Positions 48,101 to 62,388 of a stretch of 64,000 bases of DNA are shown one piece after another. The DNA is taken from the NCBI GenBank assembly GCA_012976225.1, contig JAAVVG010000024.1, positions 124,001-188,000 of the forward strand, written 5' to 3'. The notes below the pieces were generated by a model. That model made no database searches. It was not told the origin of the DNA and saw nothing but the letters and a program-made list of their open reading frames with translations. Source of the stretch: Golubevia sp. BC0850 (taxonomy: Eukaryota > Basidiomycota > Exobasidiomycetes > Golubeviales > Golubeviaceae). Positions within the stretch are counted from its first letter, which is position 1. Each line of letters starts with the position of its first letter. A program made the position numbers and the translations under genes.

Positions 48101-48563
48101 CGAAGACGATCACCTCGATCCGCCTCCTCCAATTTCACCTTCAGAGTTTCACTTCGAAGATCCTCAACCTCCGACTTCTTCATCTCAAGAACTGGATGAT
48201 TCTCATGATCTTCCTCCACCTCATAGCCCACCCAGACCCGCCTATTCTCTCGGAGCATCCCCTGAAACGAATGCTGTCTCCGTGTTCAGACAAGTCGAGA
48301 ACGAGAATTCTCCTCTCTCCTCTCTCTCTGATTCTCTTCCTCGACGAGCTGGTGGAATCGAACCCCCGCCTTACGTGATTCCAGAGTCTTTGCAGAACAT
48401 GGGAGTCGAGACTTCTTCTCCTTCACTGTCCCCTCAGACAGGACCTTCAAGAGACGACGAAGCTCATCCTCCAGCGTATGGTCATCCTTCGGAGCAACTT
48501 TCTCGTCGTGGAGTCGAGAGGTCTGGGATTTCGGTCAGCGGTCCGCCAGGCTACGAGGCTTGA
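45189..48563 (+). CDS. alpha-arrestin-like protein with PY motifs
   Basis: Exons 45189-45763 and 45923-48563 give about 1071 residues (TG|T split codon, strong pyrimidine tract before the acceptor). After a disordered N-terminus comes an arrestin-like beta-sandwich: RIFFDIAPLP, YLGLEPLGFTAWIKGEVML, then MTLTAMESVTRAGESRTVEL, FSFQLTADLPHCIHLPYSGL with LEYKLEAKLHS, and later HKVSFKVKVRIGMTGEMGE. PPGY near residue 75, PPPY, PPAY and a terminal PPGYEA are PPxY-type sites that in alpha-arrestins recruit the ubiquitin ligase Rsp5 (PPGY and PPAY fit PPxY). Such adaptors direct plasma-membrane transporters to endocytosis. The long Ser/Glu-rich middle and tail are disordered. Arrestin fold assignment rests on pattern, not alignment. 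Confidence 0.8.
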
Positions 48564-49049
48564 ATCGGTAGTGGTTTTGGTGGGTCGTCGTCAAGACCAT
48601 GTTTCTCTTGTTGATAACCTCCTATATTGTATTTTACCTTCACTTTCCTTTGCCCTTTGTACTCTAGCAATAAAATAAGACTTTTCTGCTTCTTTCTTTT
48701 CTAAGCCTCCTGCGTGAAAAGATGGTCTTGCTCGAGTTCAGTCCAGGAAGAAAGCTCGGATGATTCTAGTTATTTATTTATTCGACGTCAATAGAAAGAC
48801 AGAAGTAAGGAAAGCTGCTTCATCGTCGTCATAGCTTTCGAGAGAGATTCACAACAGAGGATCAAAGAGAGAAGGGAGTTTCGAAGAAAAGCGAGAGAAC
48901 TGAAAAGCTAGGGGGCGAGTTGAGCTGCTTCGAGATCTAGAGAAATCAAACCGGTCGAGCCACTAGAAGAAGGTTAAAGGGGGAAACAACTCGAATGAAA
49001 ACTTGGAAAACAGGAGAAACACTGAAAGACCCCGAAGAAATAGTCCGTT
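48564..49049. other. intergenic, convergent gene ends
   Basis: 3' ends of the arrestin-like gene and of YPT1. A candidate polyadenylation signal AATAAA lies at about 48669-48675 on the plus strand. Nothing else seen. Confidence 0.5.
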
Positions 49050-50926
<1,877 letters not shown>

Positions 50927-51203
50927 GTTTGAAATTTGGATGAGTTCAGAGCTGGTGGGAGAGCAGGTCAAGAGTGGTCCACCCACGCCAAATACAGAAG
51001 GCCTTTCAACTACAACGGTGTTGAACGCTTTCATCAACAAGAAAGAAGAAAGAAGGTTTTCGAAAAGGGTATACAAAATTATCATTGCAATTGGAAGACA
51101 TCCTAGAAACAAATCCGATTAAAGAAACAAAAAACAGGCCCCCTCCCCAAAATTGCAACTGTACCCTTCCACTAAATACATTCCTCCTAGAGATTCCCTC
51201 TCT

Positions 51204-51641
51204 TTACTTTCTTTGACTCCATCCCTCAGGAGCCGGAGGAATCCCCATGCTGTACAGAGCGGCTCGATCGACGGTAGCAGGAGTTGGAGCTGCTGCTTCC
51301 ACTGGAGCTGCAGAGGTTGGAGTGGCTGGTACTACCGCTTGAACTCGGGCTGGAGCAGTAGTTGGTTGAGCAGCAGCAGATGCTGAAGAAGCTGAAGCTG
51401 CTGACATTTGAGACCAGTAAGAGTCTGGGGCTTTAGGAATTCCCATTGAGTATAAAGCTCCCCTCATTGCTTCCCCTCCAACCCTTTTCTCGTTCGTTGA
51501 ATTGACAATGGACCCTCTCTTTGAGCTGATAGGGGCTGATTGAACCATTGTGAAGCTAGAAGTTAGAGCTAGAATGACTAGAAGTAGGGTGAAGAAGGAA
51601 GAGAAGAATCTGGAGACAGAGGAGTTGGTTGAAGAGGGCAT
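51204..51641 (-). CDS. small secreted precursor with two ALYSMGIP peptide repeats
   Basis: One exon, 145 residues. Residues 12-36 form a signal peptide (FFSSFFTLLLVILALTSSFT, likely cut after VQSA). KR pairs at 41-42 and 52-53 are Kex2-type sites. Then two copies of one peptide: RGALYSMGIPKAPDSYWSQ (60-78) and RAALYSMGIPPAPEGWSQRK (126-145), each preceded by a single Arg, the second ending in Arg-Lys at the C-terminus. They are separated by an Ala/Pro/Ser/Thr-rich spacer of 47 residues. The layout (signal, dibasic sites, repeated conserved core, low-complexity spacer) matches fungal Kex2-processed repeat proteins and pheromone-type precursors, but I do not recognise the core. There is no CaaX box, so it is not a lipidated mating pheromone. 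A TATAAA lies on the minus strand at 51921-51926, 280 bases upstream. Confidence 0.8.
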   Translation of the reverse strand: MPSSTNSSVSRFFSSFFTLLLVILALTSSFTMVQSAPISSKRGSIVNSTNEKRVGGEAMRGALYSMGIPKAPDSYWSQMSAASASSASAAAQPTTAPARVQAVVPATPTSAAPVEAAAPTPATVDRAALYSMGIPPAPEGWSQRK

Positions 51642-52355
51642 GTTGGTTGTTGGTATTAATGAGATTGTTGTTTGGCTTTTCTAAAAGAGAGATAAATGAA
51701 GGGGAATAATCTAACAGTTGGAGACTTGAGACTTTCTACGGAGAACTCTAATGTTTGTATGAAAAGATTGGCGTTCAGAGGTTGAATGAAAAGGTGGAGA
51801 AAGAGTCAAGTTGAAGACTGTTGTCGAAAGACTTCCAGAGTCTGAAGAAGAGGTAAGAGATTGAAATGAGGTGGTGAAAAGGGAAAGGGAAGAAAGAGAG
51901 GAAAGTAGGGAAGAACGAGATTTATAGGGGAGGTTCGTAGGAGATGCTTCAACATCCCCTTTCCTTGGCTTCGTTTCCTGTTTTCCTCTCACACTCCATT
52001 CCTCGTACCCCAACCTATTGCGCTGCTGCTCAACAGGTTTCTCGTCTGCAGTAAGCGGTAATTCGACCTCCATCTGATGGCCGCAACTTTTCCGACCCGG
52101 GCTTGCACTCGAGTTGTTCAAACAAGAGTGCGTTGAATCGTTAAGCGAAAGTATTACATTCGTAGTCTATGTAGATGGAAGATGAGAAATCGAAGATGGT
52201 CTTTTGATAATGTACTAGGGAGATGATGAATGGAAACAAGGAAATGAAGAGAGATGGAGTTTCGTGACTTTTTGAGGTTTTGAGATTTGACTCGATGGAT
52301 TGCCTTTACCATCGACTAAACAGAGAGGTGGGAGAACAAATCAAGAGGTAATAAC
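51642..52355. other. intergenic, promoter of the repeat-peptide gene
   Basis: Contains the TATAAA at 51921-51926 (minus strand) and the 3' end of the transporter gene. A minus-strand frame at 51711-52121 lacks coding character. Confidence 0.5.
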
Positions 52356-55022
52356 CTAGAAGAAGAAGAACTTTCTCTTTTGTTGAGGGGCCATGTCAGT
52401 TGGATTTGCGACTTGATCTTCTGGAGCTTTCGTGTGATCCCAGCCTGCTGTCCTCGACTCCACTGTCTTGCGTCCGTCGACTTGGGTTCCATCGACAGCA
52501 TTCTGCGTGTTTCCGAGGTAGAAGTTGGGCATCAATAGACCGCAGATGACAGGTGGAATAGCTGTTGAAAGGGAGAAAAGAAAAGAAAGGTCAGACGGGT
52601 TTTCACTCATACCCCAAACGTCTCTGTTCCCAAGACTCACTGAGAATGAAAGCGGTCAAGAATAATGGATACATGGTCTCATCGTAAGCCTCGATGATAG
52701 CAGCTCTGATTTCTGGGGCAGCAGCACGAGCAGTCCTGATGGATCCGTAGAACTTGGCGACTTGAGCGTCAGAGACGCTGGCTGGTAGATGCTTTCTGAG
52801 GTTGGCTGGCATGGTGTTGGTCCAGACGGCTCCTGCGATGGTACTTCCCATGGCTAGGATAGATAGAAGAGGGGAAGGAGAAGGAGAAGGGATAGGTCAA
52901 TAGTGGACCAGGGACGAGAGAAGGAGCGAGAGAACAACTCACCTCCTCCAAGCTTAGTGAAAAGAGCAAGCATGGCAATGACGACAGCTAGATCAGCGTG
53001 AGGAACTGAAGCCTGAGAGGCGACTCTTGAACCGACGACGGAGAAGGCTCCTCCAATGTAGATGAGAAGTTGAGTGCAGACGAGAGCAGCGTCGGTGGCA
53101 TTGTCCTTCCTGGCGTAGAGAGAGAGTCCCATTCCTAGTAGACGCATGTTCAGCCCGGTCAATTGGAGGAGCTTGTAACGATGAGTATACCTGAGCCATA
53201 GACCAGCAAAGAGACCGAAGACTGAAAGAGCTACGGTTGAGATGTTGTTGAAGTAGGCAAAGTTGTCGGTTGACCAGTCGGTGATGACGTAGACGTAGGA
53301 AGTGAAGTAGAGAGAACGAATGAATCCAGAAAGGAAGTAAAAGACATCAATAGTCATGGCGAGCAAGAAACTATGAGAGAGAAGAGAGGGGCAGAGGATG
53401 GAAGTCAGAGACAAAGATCCGACTTGTTTCGAGTTCGGCAAGTCAAGACTTACGTGCGGTTCTTGAAGATGGATCTTCTGATGACTGGCTTTGGAGCAAT
53501 GAATTTCTCGAAGAGCCCGAAAGCAACGATGATGACAGCACCGGTGACCCACATAGCGATCATGGAAGGCTAAGAAGAAAGAGATAGGGTAAAAGAATGA
53601 ACTTCGCATCTCTTTTTCTTCTTCAGAACAAGCTCCACAAATTAGACAACTCACGTTACCGTACTTTCCCTTGGCTTTAGATGCCAAACTGAATGGCAAG
53701 AAGAACAGCGAACATCCAAAGGCGAGCAGAATCAATCTAATGAAGGAAGGAAAAGGTGAGGTAAGAATGGGAGGCTACGATAAACGGCAAAGAACAAAAT
53801 CTAACGTACCCAAATAGATCCATTTCGATGGAGTAGTACTTGAGTAGTTCGAACCAGCTTGGCTTCTCTTCAGCTGAACCTTTCTCTGCGATCATCCTAG
53901 TTTCGTAGGTTGAGGCAGCGATGGAGAGCTCTCCTAATTTGGTAGCTCTCTTGTCAGCGAAGTAAAGCACTAAAATAGCTGGCAGAATGAATGCAGGCTG
54001 ATTGGAGAAGAGTATGTTCGAAGAGAAGGTCAGAACAACTTTCTTTCGAAAGGAAAGCTACACCTTTCAGCACTCACGAGAATGATACAGAACATTCCGT
54101 ATCCCCAACGCCATTGGTTAGAGTCTACGATAGCAGCACCGATCTTGGCTCCAACGAAAGCCAGAGGGATGTTTGGAGCTGAAGTCATAGCTTGCATGAA
54201 ACCTCTCCATTGAAGAGGAGTTAGATCGGCCACGATGATATCAGTCACTTGATCAGCACCGGCTTCTCCAACAGAGGCGAAGACTCTACCGACTGAAAGA
54301 CCTTGAATGGTGCTTGTACCAGCGACGAGAATGTAACCCAAGACGTATAAGACTAGAACGAAGACATAGGCGAGATGTCGTGAGGAGATATCGGCAATCT
54401 TACTGATGAAAGGCTTGGAGACGGACGCTGGACGAAAGAAGGGTGAAAGATGGAAACCAATTAGTTTTAGGTGATAAACGAAAGAAAAAGTTGAGATTAG
54501 AGACTCACGAATGATCAACTCAGCTGTTCCAATGGCTGCGATGAGAGCGTGACTTCCGTAATCAGAAGTAGCGAAAGGTAGGTAGAGAGATGTCGTATTC
54601 TGATCCAATGCAAAAGCACAAACGACAGCTGAAAAAAGTCGGAATCAGAGAAAGACATGAGATCAGAAGATGAAATCGAAGGAGGATCGATAGTGGATCT
54701 GTGCTTAGCGAACGAGCCCTCCACTATCAAGACACTCACCAGCCAACGCAGCGTAGAGCGTCCAAACGGCAACCTTGTTCTTTCCATAAACTCTGTAAAG
54801 AGCTTCAATTCTATTAACTCCCTTCTGCTGACTTCTCATGTGTTCAGTGTCGACGGAATCAGCATCTCCTGGAAGACCGGCATCTTCTCTGGCCTCTTTC
54901 TCTTTTCCTCCTGATGAAGAAAAGTCTGACTTCTGAGATCTTGAGTCTTGATTGAGTTGATTGACTGTGTTGATCTCTGCATCTGTCTCACGACGTTCGT
55001 GAGTTGGTCTTGCTGAGGTCAT
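52356..55022 (-). CDS. siderophore-iron MFS transporter (ARN/SIT family)
   Basis: Nine exons keep frame: 55022-54740, 54628-54509, 54427-54078, 53997-53810, 53736-53655, 53569-53454, 53370-52943, 52853-52641, 52561-52356, giving about 661 residues. After a charged cytoplasmic N-terminus comes RIEALYRVYGKNK, typical of SIT transporters, then 12-14 hydrophobic helices. Family marks include LDQNTTSLYLPFATSDYGSH, KPFISKIADISSRHLAYVFV, VADLTPLQWRGFMQAM, WRWGYGMF, FIRSLYFTSYVYVITDWS and an AMGSTIAGAVWTNTMPANLR loop. These proteins import ferric siderophores by proton symport at the plasma membrane. The family call is strong; the siderophore is unknown. Upstream TATA and GATA motifs fit iron-dependent GATA repression. 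Confidence 0.92.
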
Positions 55023-55108
55023 GGTGAAAGAGCGAAGAAGGATTGAGTGGAAGATTGTATGATGGTTGGGAGACGAAATAGATCAACTTTCTCCTCCTCC
55101 TCTCTCGC

Positions 55109-55116
55109 CTTTTATA
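55109..55116 (-). promoter_or_regulatory. TATA box of the siderophore transporter
   Basis: The minus strand reads CTATAAAAGGCG, a canonical TATAAAAG, 87-94 bases upstream of the transporter ATG. Most other promoters in the window lack so clear a box, which fits an inducible gene. Confidence 0.6.
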
Positions 55117-55209
55117 GAAACGGCAAAAAAATTATATTTTTCTGTCATCAGCAACAAATTTCGGTCCTCGTGTCTCCTTGAATGATTGCCCTGTTCTGTC
55201 CAGGGGCCC

Positions 55210-55238
55210 CTATCTCCTGGTGTAGATCTGATCTGATT
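55210..55238 (-). promoter_or_regulatory. candidate iron-GATA factor site
   Basis: AGATAG (WGATAR) is read on the minus strand at 55210-55215. Beside it on the plus strand, GATCTGATCTGATT (55225-55238) contains ATCTGAT, seven of nine bases of the ATCWGATAA site used by fungal SRE/Urbs1-type repressors of siderophore genes. The position, about 190-215 bases before the ATG, is reasonable. The match is imperfect and short. Confidence 0.35.
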
Positions 55239-55597
55239 GCACTAACAAAAACTTTCTTCTTGGATGGATGAGTGGCAAAAAGTGGATGGTCACGTCACGT
55301 CCGAGCTGCTTCTTTCATGTCTCAGCTCTTTAAAAGAAGTCGAAATATTTGAAAGTGAGAAACCCATCTCGAAAGAGAGAGGAGATGAGGGTACGATGAG
55401 CCCGCCACCGGTTGTTGAGCTGCTACCCTCACGTCTCGCTGCCCAGATCTGTTTGCGATACTCTCATCCTCAAATCCAAATCCAACTGGTATCACTCTAC
55501 GGATTGACTCTACATAAGATCAAAAAATTATCGATTCCAGTTCTAGAAACCACGCATGTGTACAATGAAAGATACGATTCAGATTCCGATCCTTCCC

Positions 55598-56690
55598 TCA
55601 AGCCTTCTGAAGAGAAGCCATCGCCACGCTCAACAAATCATTCAACCCATTCGCACCTCTTTCAGCGATGTATGAAAGTAAAGAAGCACGAAGCTCCGTG
55701 TACTGCAAGGAGATACCAGCCTGGTGAGAGAAGAGAGGAAATAAGCGGCTGTGGTTGGAAGATCGATTCTCCATGGAAGAAAAAATCAAAGCTCGTCACT
55801 CACTTTTTTCGCTTGACTGAGAATGCCTTTTCCTATTGGGGCAGAGAATCTTTTGGAGAGACCATCTTTCCTTGCTCTCGCCTGTGTTCAAGAAATCAGT
55901 GGCAATGATTAGATCGTCGCACACGAGGTCCAAAAAGAAGATCTCGACTCTTTCATCCCTTCTGTTCGTTTACACTTCTGAAGTTTTGACGTGGCTCGAC
56001 GGTGATATCACTCACATTCAGGGCATCTTCTGCCAAAGCGGCAAAAGCTGATCCGGTATTGATGGTGGAAATCGAAGAGAGGACATCTCCTCTCTGATCG
56101 CATCTGTTCGCCAGGTCTTTGATCAGATTCCTTTTTGAGATAGTGAGATCGAAAAGGCCAAGAGAGTCAGAAAATAAGTCAGAAAGAAGGGAGGTGAGAG
56201 AGTTCAATACCTTCTCGCCACAACTTTCTACTCACCCATCAAATCCAATTTCTTCCTTCCAATCCTCCGATCCATTAAGAGCTTTTGCAGTCCAAATCAA
56301 ATTGGCGATAGAGCTAACACTTCCATTCAAAATCTTTCTTCTGTCTTCATTGAAATACTCATCCACTTTCTTCCTAACTCCCAAAGACAATTTTTGACTT
56401 TCTTCCAAATAATTCGGTTGAGTTAAGAATTGATCGTGATTTTGAAAGGTGATCCTAACTGCCAGAATGATTCCACAGAATCTAGAGATGGTCATCAGAT
56501 TTCCAGGTCTAGAAAGGCATAGAATGTAGAGTAGAGGTAAAGATGGAAGTGGAGTTGAATGGAATCCTAGAGCTGAAGAAAGAGATGTTAAACTGGAAGT
56601 TGAAGATGAAGATAGGACTTCGAAGAGGGTGAGAGTTGAGTCTTGAATCTGAACTGAGTTAGGTGAGAGCTGATTCGGATAGGAAAGAGA

Positions 56691-56762
<72 letters not shown>

Positions 56763-59248
56763 AGAGAGAGAAAGTCAGTGGGGGGTCGATTGGGGTCGGT
56801 GGGAAACGGTGAGACGGTGAGAGACTCACTCGTAGAAGCAGGTGAACCAGCTCGTTCACCCAATCTCCAACCTTGGCAGTCACTTCGATGACTTCTTCCT
56901 CGGACAGAGAATTACTCGATCTGAATGCAAGAAGATGAGGGGAAGGTCAGGGTCAGAATTCGAACGATCTCTTGTTCTTCAAGATCAAACTCACCCATCC
57001 TGATCCCTAAGTTTCTGCCAATCTCTATTAGACCATCTGGAGAGTAAAGTAGCAACAGCTTTGACAACAGAAGCTTTAGCAAAAGCCGAGGTCTCAGAAG
57101 AGACGGCAATCCTACGAAGCGAAGGAAGAAGATGATGGGAGATTTCTAGTAGAAACGACGTGTTCAAGTGGTCAGCTTCTTTCTACATTGTTGTAAATTT
57201 CACTCTGATTCCCACACTCACCTTTCCAAGATCTAACTTCCACCAATCCGATCAATCCACAAATACTTTTCACGTATTGTGTTCCATTCCAAACCTTCAA
57301 AAAGCCATACAACCAATTTTGCAAACCTCCAGAAAGTCTTCCTTCCTGGTTAAAGAAAAGTCTACACCTATTCAGTAAGTGATCGATTCTTTTGACGCTT
57401 GCATTTGACCTTTCTGGTAACTGGAAAGTTGCACGCTGCCTTGCGAGATTTCCTCGAAGTTCACTTGAAGAGAACGAGTTATCATCTTCTTCATCATCAT
57501 CTTCATTATCGAGATTGACGACAGGTAATTTAACACCAATTTCATCCTCCAGTTTACTTCTCAACCAATTACTCAATCTTTCTTCTTTTCCGATTTTCTC
57601 ATCCCCATCACTTTCCAAAAACAAGGCCAATCTAACCAATCCATTCTCCAAAGAACTAGCCAATTGAGAAGGCAATTCCAATTTGACCAAACTTATAGCA
57701 AAGTGTTTCATTGTGGAGATTTCAGAGACAATAGTTGAGTTTTCAGAAAACGAAAGAGTTGTGATTGAAGGTAGTAAATTCGAACCATTTCCTCTATTAC
57801 TTGAAACTGAAGAAGTCAATTTGATTTTCTTCGTAGGTCTAAGATTCTCTTCCGTAGAATTAAGGTCTCCTTCTTCATCTTCAATTAAAAGCTTAGGACC
57901 GCTTCCTTCAGGAAAAGCATATAACCAATGAACTTTGCCCAACCAACTCAAATCTGGATATTTCAAACCCATAATGTTACCAGAACCTCCACCTAACAGA
58001 TTAATTGAGTTAGAACCTCCAACCAATTCAGGAAACAACATGTCAGGATAGAAGTTCGAATAAACCGAAATCAAAGCTGCCAAAGGAGGTTCTGAAGAAA
58101 GTGTCTTGATCAATTCTAACAACTTGGTGATTCGATATTGTTTGACGTGTTTTCGAAGGGTTAGATGACAGAGAAGTTGACATAGATATGGTCTTAAGGT
58201 TGAATATTCTAAGAAATGAAAGAGGACTCCGTAGTTCTTGGAGAGGAGAGTTTTGGCTGATGAGGAGAGGAAGGTGGAAGGTAGAGGGAGGGATTTTGAC
58301 CCTGGGATGACTGGAGTTGAGGAGGTTGAGGAGGAAAATCCGGGTTTAGGGGTGGTGGAGGTAGAGGCTTCGGGAGAGGGAGTTGAGATTTGAAGAGAGA
58401 GGTTGGTGGGTGAAGGTGGGGAGAGGAGTAGAAGAAGATGTCGAAGGCAAGTGGCCTGCCGAGTGATTACGGGAGGGAATGGATGATATATTGATTGAGA
58501 TTGTCAGAATACCTCTTTTGGCTACTTCTGCTTCTTGCTTGGAGGGAGGACAGCCACCAGCTGCAGCCCACTCTTCTCTGATCGTCTCACTTCTCATCCC
58601 TCCAAGCCAAGCTCTCTCCATTTCTGAACTGACCTGAACTTTCAAATCCAATTTCTTCCTAGGTTTCAACCCATCTCTCAAATGATCTTCTCCACCTGGA
58701 GCATCTTGCAAAACACCAGGAGGGGAACTCAGATTTCCGATCACCAATAGAGCGAATTCCTTATTGAACTTCTGTCCAGGTCTAGGAAGAATCAATTTGA
58801 TCAATCTGATAGAAGTAGATGTGTTGACTTTGGTATCATCATTTCCTTCGTCGTCATAGCCATCGTTACCATGTTTCTTTCTGGTGGATGGTAAGTTTGA
58901 AGGTAAACCCAAAGCGATCCTTAAAATTTGAGTTGCTTGCTTTGAAGTGAAACCATGAGAGATTGAAACTTGATCTAATCTTTCTATCTTTTTGTTCAAC
59001 TTGTCTTTATCAGGTTTGGCAGTTGAAGCGGAAAGTAGAGATCGAATGGATCGAACAAGTGAATTGATTCTCTTGTTTGCAGCCGGAAGAGTCAAAGCTG
59101 ATGAATCAGAGCTTAGCTCCTTGGATTTAGATTGGGTTGAATTGACATTTCCATTAGAATTGAAATTGGAATTAGATTGATGAAGAGGTAAAGATGAAGT
59201 TCCAGATCCACTCATCATGAGGTGTTGTGGGTTCGAGGGGTGCGACAT
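55598..59248 (-). CDS. mis6: Mis6/CENP-I inner kinetochore protein
   Basis: Eight exons: 59248-58526, 58455-57222, 57145-56995, 56920-56830, 56669-56236, 56130-56016, 55881-55804, 55720-55598, giving about 982 residues. The Mis6 signature is LRPYLCQLLCHLTLRKHVKQ followed by LLELIKTLSSEPPLAALISV and YSNFYPDMLFPEL. Upstream is a disordered, Ser/Asn-rich N-terminus with a helical SLVRSIRSLLSAS part. CENP-I belongs to the constitutive centromere network and supports CENP-A loading. The first junction is uncertain: a GTAGCC donor at 58525 keeps frame with GGCAG|GCC and yields LRHLLLLLS where the family has a hydrophobic helix; a GTATTC donor with an acceptor near 58385 is an alternative. Other junctions fit well. 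One intron contains an 86-base GA repeat. Confidence 0.85.
56686..56771. repeat. long GA microsatellite inside a Mis6 intron
   Basis: About 86 bases, nearly pure GA on the plus strand (CT on the coding strand), fills most of the 160-base intron at 56829-56670 and acts as an oversize pyrimidine tract ahead of the acceptor. Confidence 0.9.
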
Positions 59249-59830
59249 GCTAGCGACGCGATGGAATCAGACACCAACACGTGTGAATTTCCTTTTCTTA
59301 CTTGTCATCACTTCTATTTCGTCTACTCTCGCAAATCTCAAAGTGAGGCTATAGAGAAGGGTCAAGGGAGGTGAAGAGGAGAGGGGAGGGGATACATCTC
59401 TCCTTCTTCTCCCTCTTGAACTTCTTCTTCCCCCACCACTCCTCTCTCCTCTTCTCTCCCTCTGCTATTCATCACCTCATTTCCTCCCAAACCTACCGAT
59501 CTCGTCATTGGAGGAAAGCAGATGCTCTCCAAACCGAATCGAAACCAGGACCATGAACGCCCTCAGTCCGGCAACTCTCGGTAGGATTTCCTTTAATTGA
59601 AAGTTCTCCACTCTTTAGCTCCTTCTTCACCCCTGAAGGAAATTGAAGTAAAATGGTCAATCTTTCGAACAACCTCGTCAAAGCAAGTGAACAGAGAGAA
59701 GAAGCTAAGAAGTGCGACCCTCAGTCTTCACCGTGAATTCCATCCCTGAATCGAGCCTATAAGAGGACCTATTCTGCCCACTTCAAATCTCTTTCCCAGC
59801 TTAGTTCTCCTCCTCAGGAATATCTTTAAG
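59249..59830. other. divergent promoters, Mis6 and carboxylesterase
   Basis: No coding sequence accepted. A TATAAG at 59758-59763, about 70 bases before the esterase ATG, may be its TATA box. A C/T-rich stretch occupies 59398-59480. Confidence 0.5.
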
Positions 59831-62059
<2,229 letters not shown>

Positions 62060-62388
62060 AAGGTCTCTGTTTAATCTCATCATCCATTGTGTCGACTTTT
62101 CTTCGATGTCATCTTTCTGTTCATTCTCTCGCTTTCATTTGAAACAACTTTTGATTTCTCTAGTTCATCTCAAGCTGATTCATCCAATCTCACTCTCAGC
62201 AGCTTTAGTCAAAAAGACTGAAATTTTTGAGATTGCGACGTCTACTACCAGGCTCACACTGTACCCAAAACCCATGTCTGACCTCGCCTCGTTTCCAGAA
62301 AGTTTGTGAATTCCTTTGATAAATTAAACACTGCTCATCCAAGTCCTGTACCTTTCTTTCAACAATTCATTCCTATTACCCCGCGCCC
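62060..62388. other. intergenic, convergent gene ends
   Basis: 329 bases between the esterase stop and the end of the FSH1-like gene. Nothing seen. Confidence 0.5.

Larger units (their letters stand above)
55023..55597. other. transporter promoter and Mis6 3' region
   Basis: Left 200 bases hold the transporter promoter (TATA and GATA motifs listed separately). The rest should be the 3' untranslated region of the Mis6 gene. A plus-strand frame starting at 55264 is antisense to Mis6 exons and is not accepted. Confidence 0.5.

Noticed and set aside
51204-51641. Repeat-peptide gene as a farnesylated mating pheromone
   Set aside because: There is a signal peptide and no C-terminal CaaX box, unlike basidiomycete lipopeptide pheromones.
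51711-52121. 136-codon minus-strand frame upstream of the repeat-peptide gene
   Set aside because: Overlaps the promoter with TATAAA; composition is not protein-like and ends in Ser-Leu runs.
55264-55908. 214-codon plus-strand frame
   Set aside because: Antisense to the last two Mis6 exons, which have correct splice signals and coding character.
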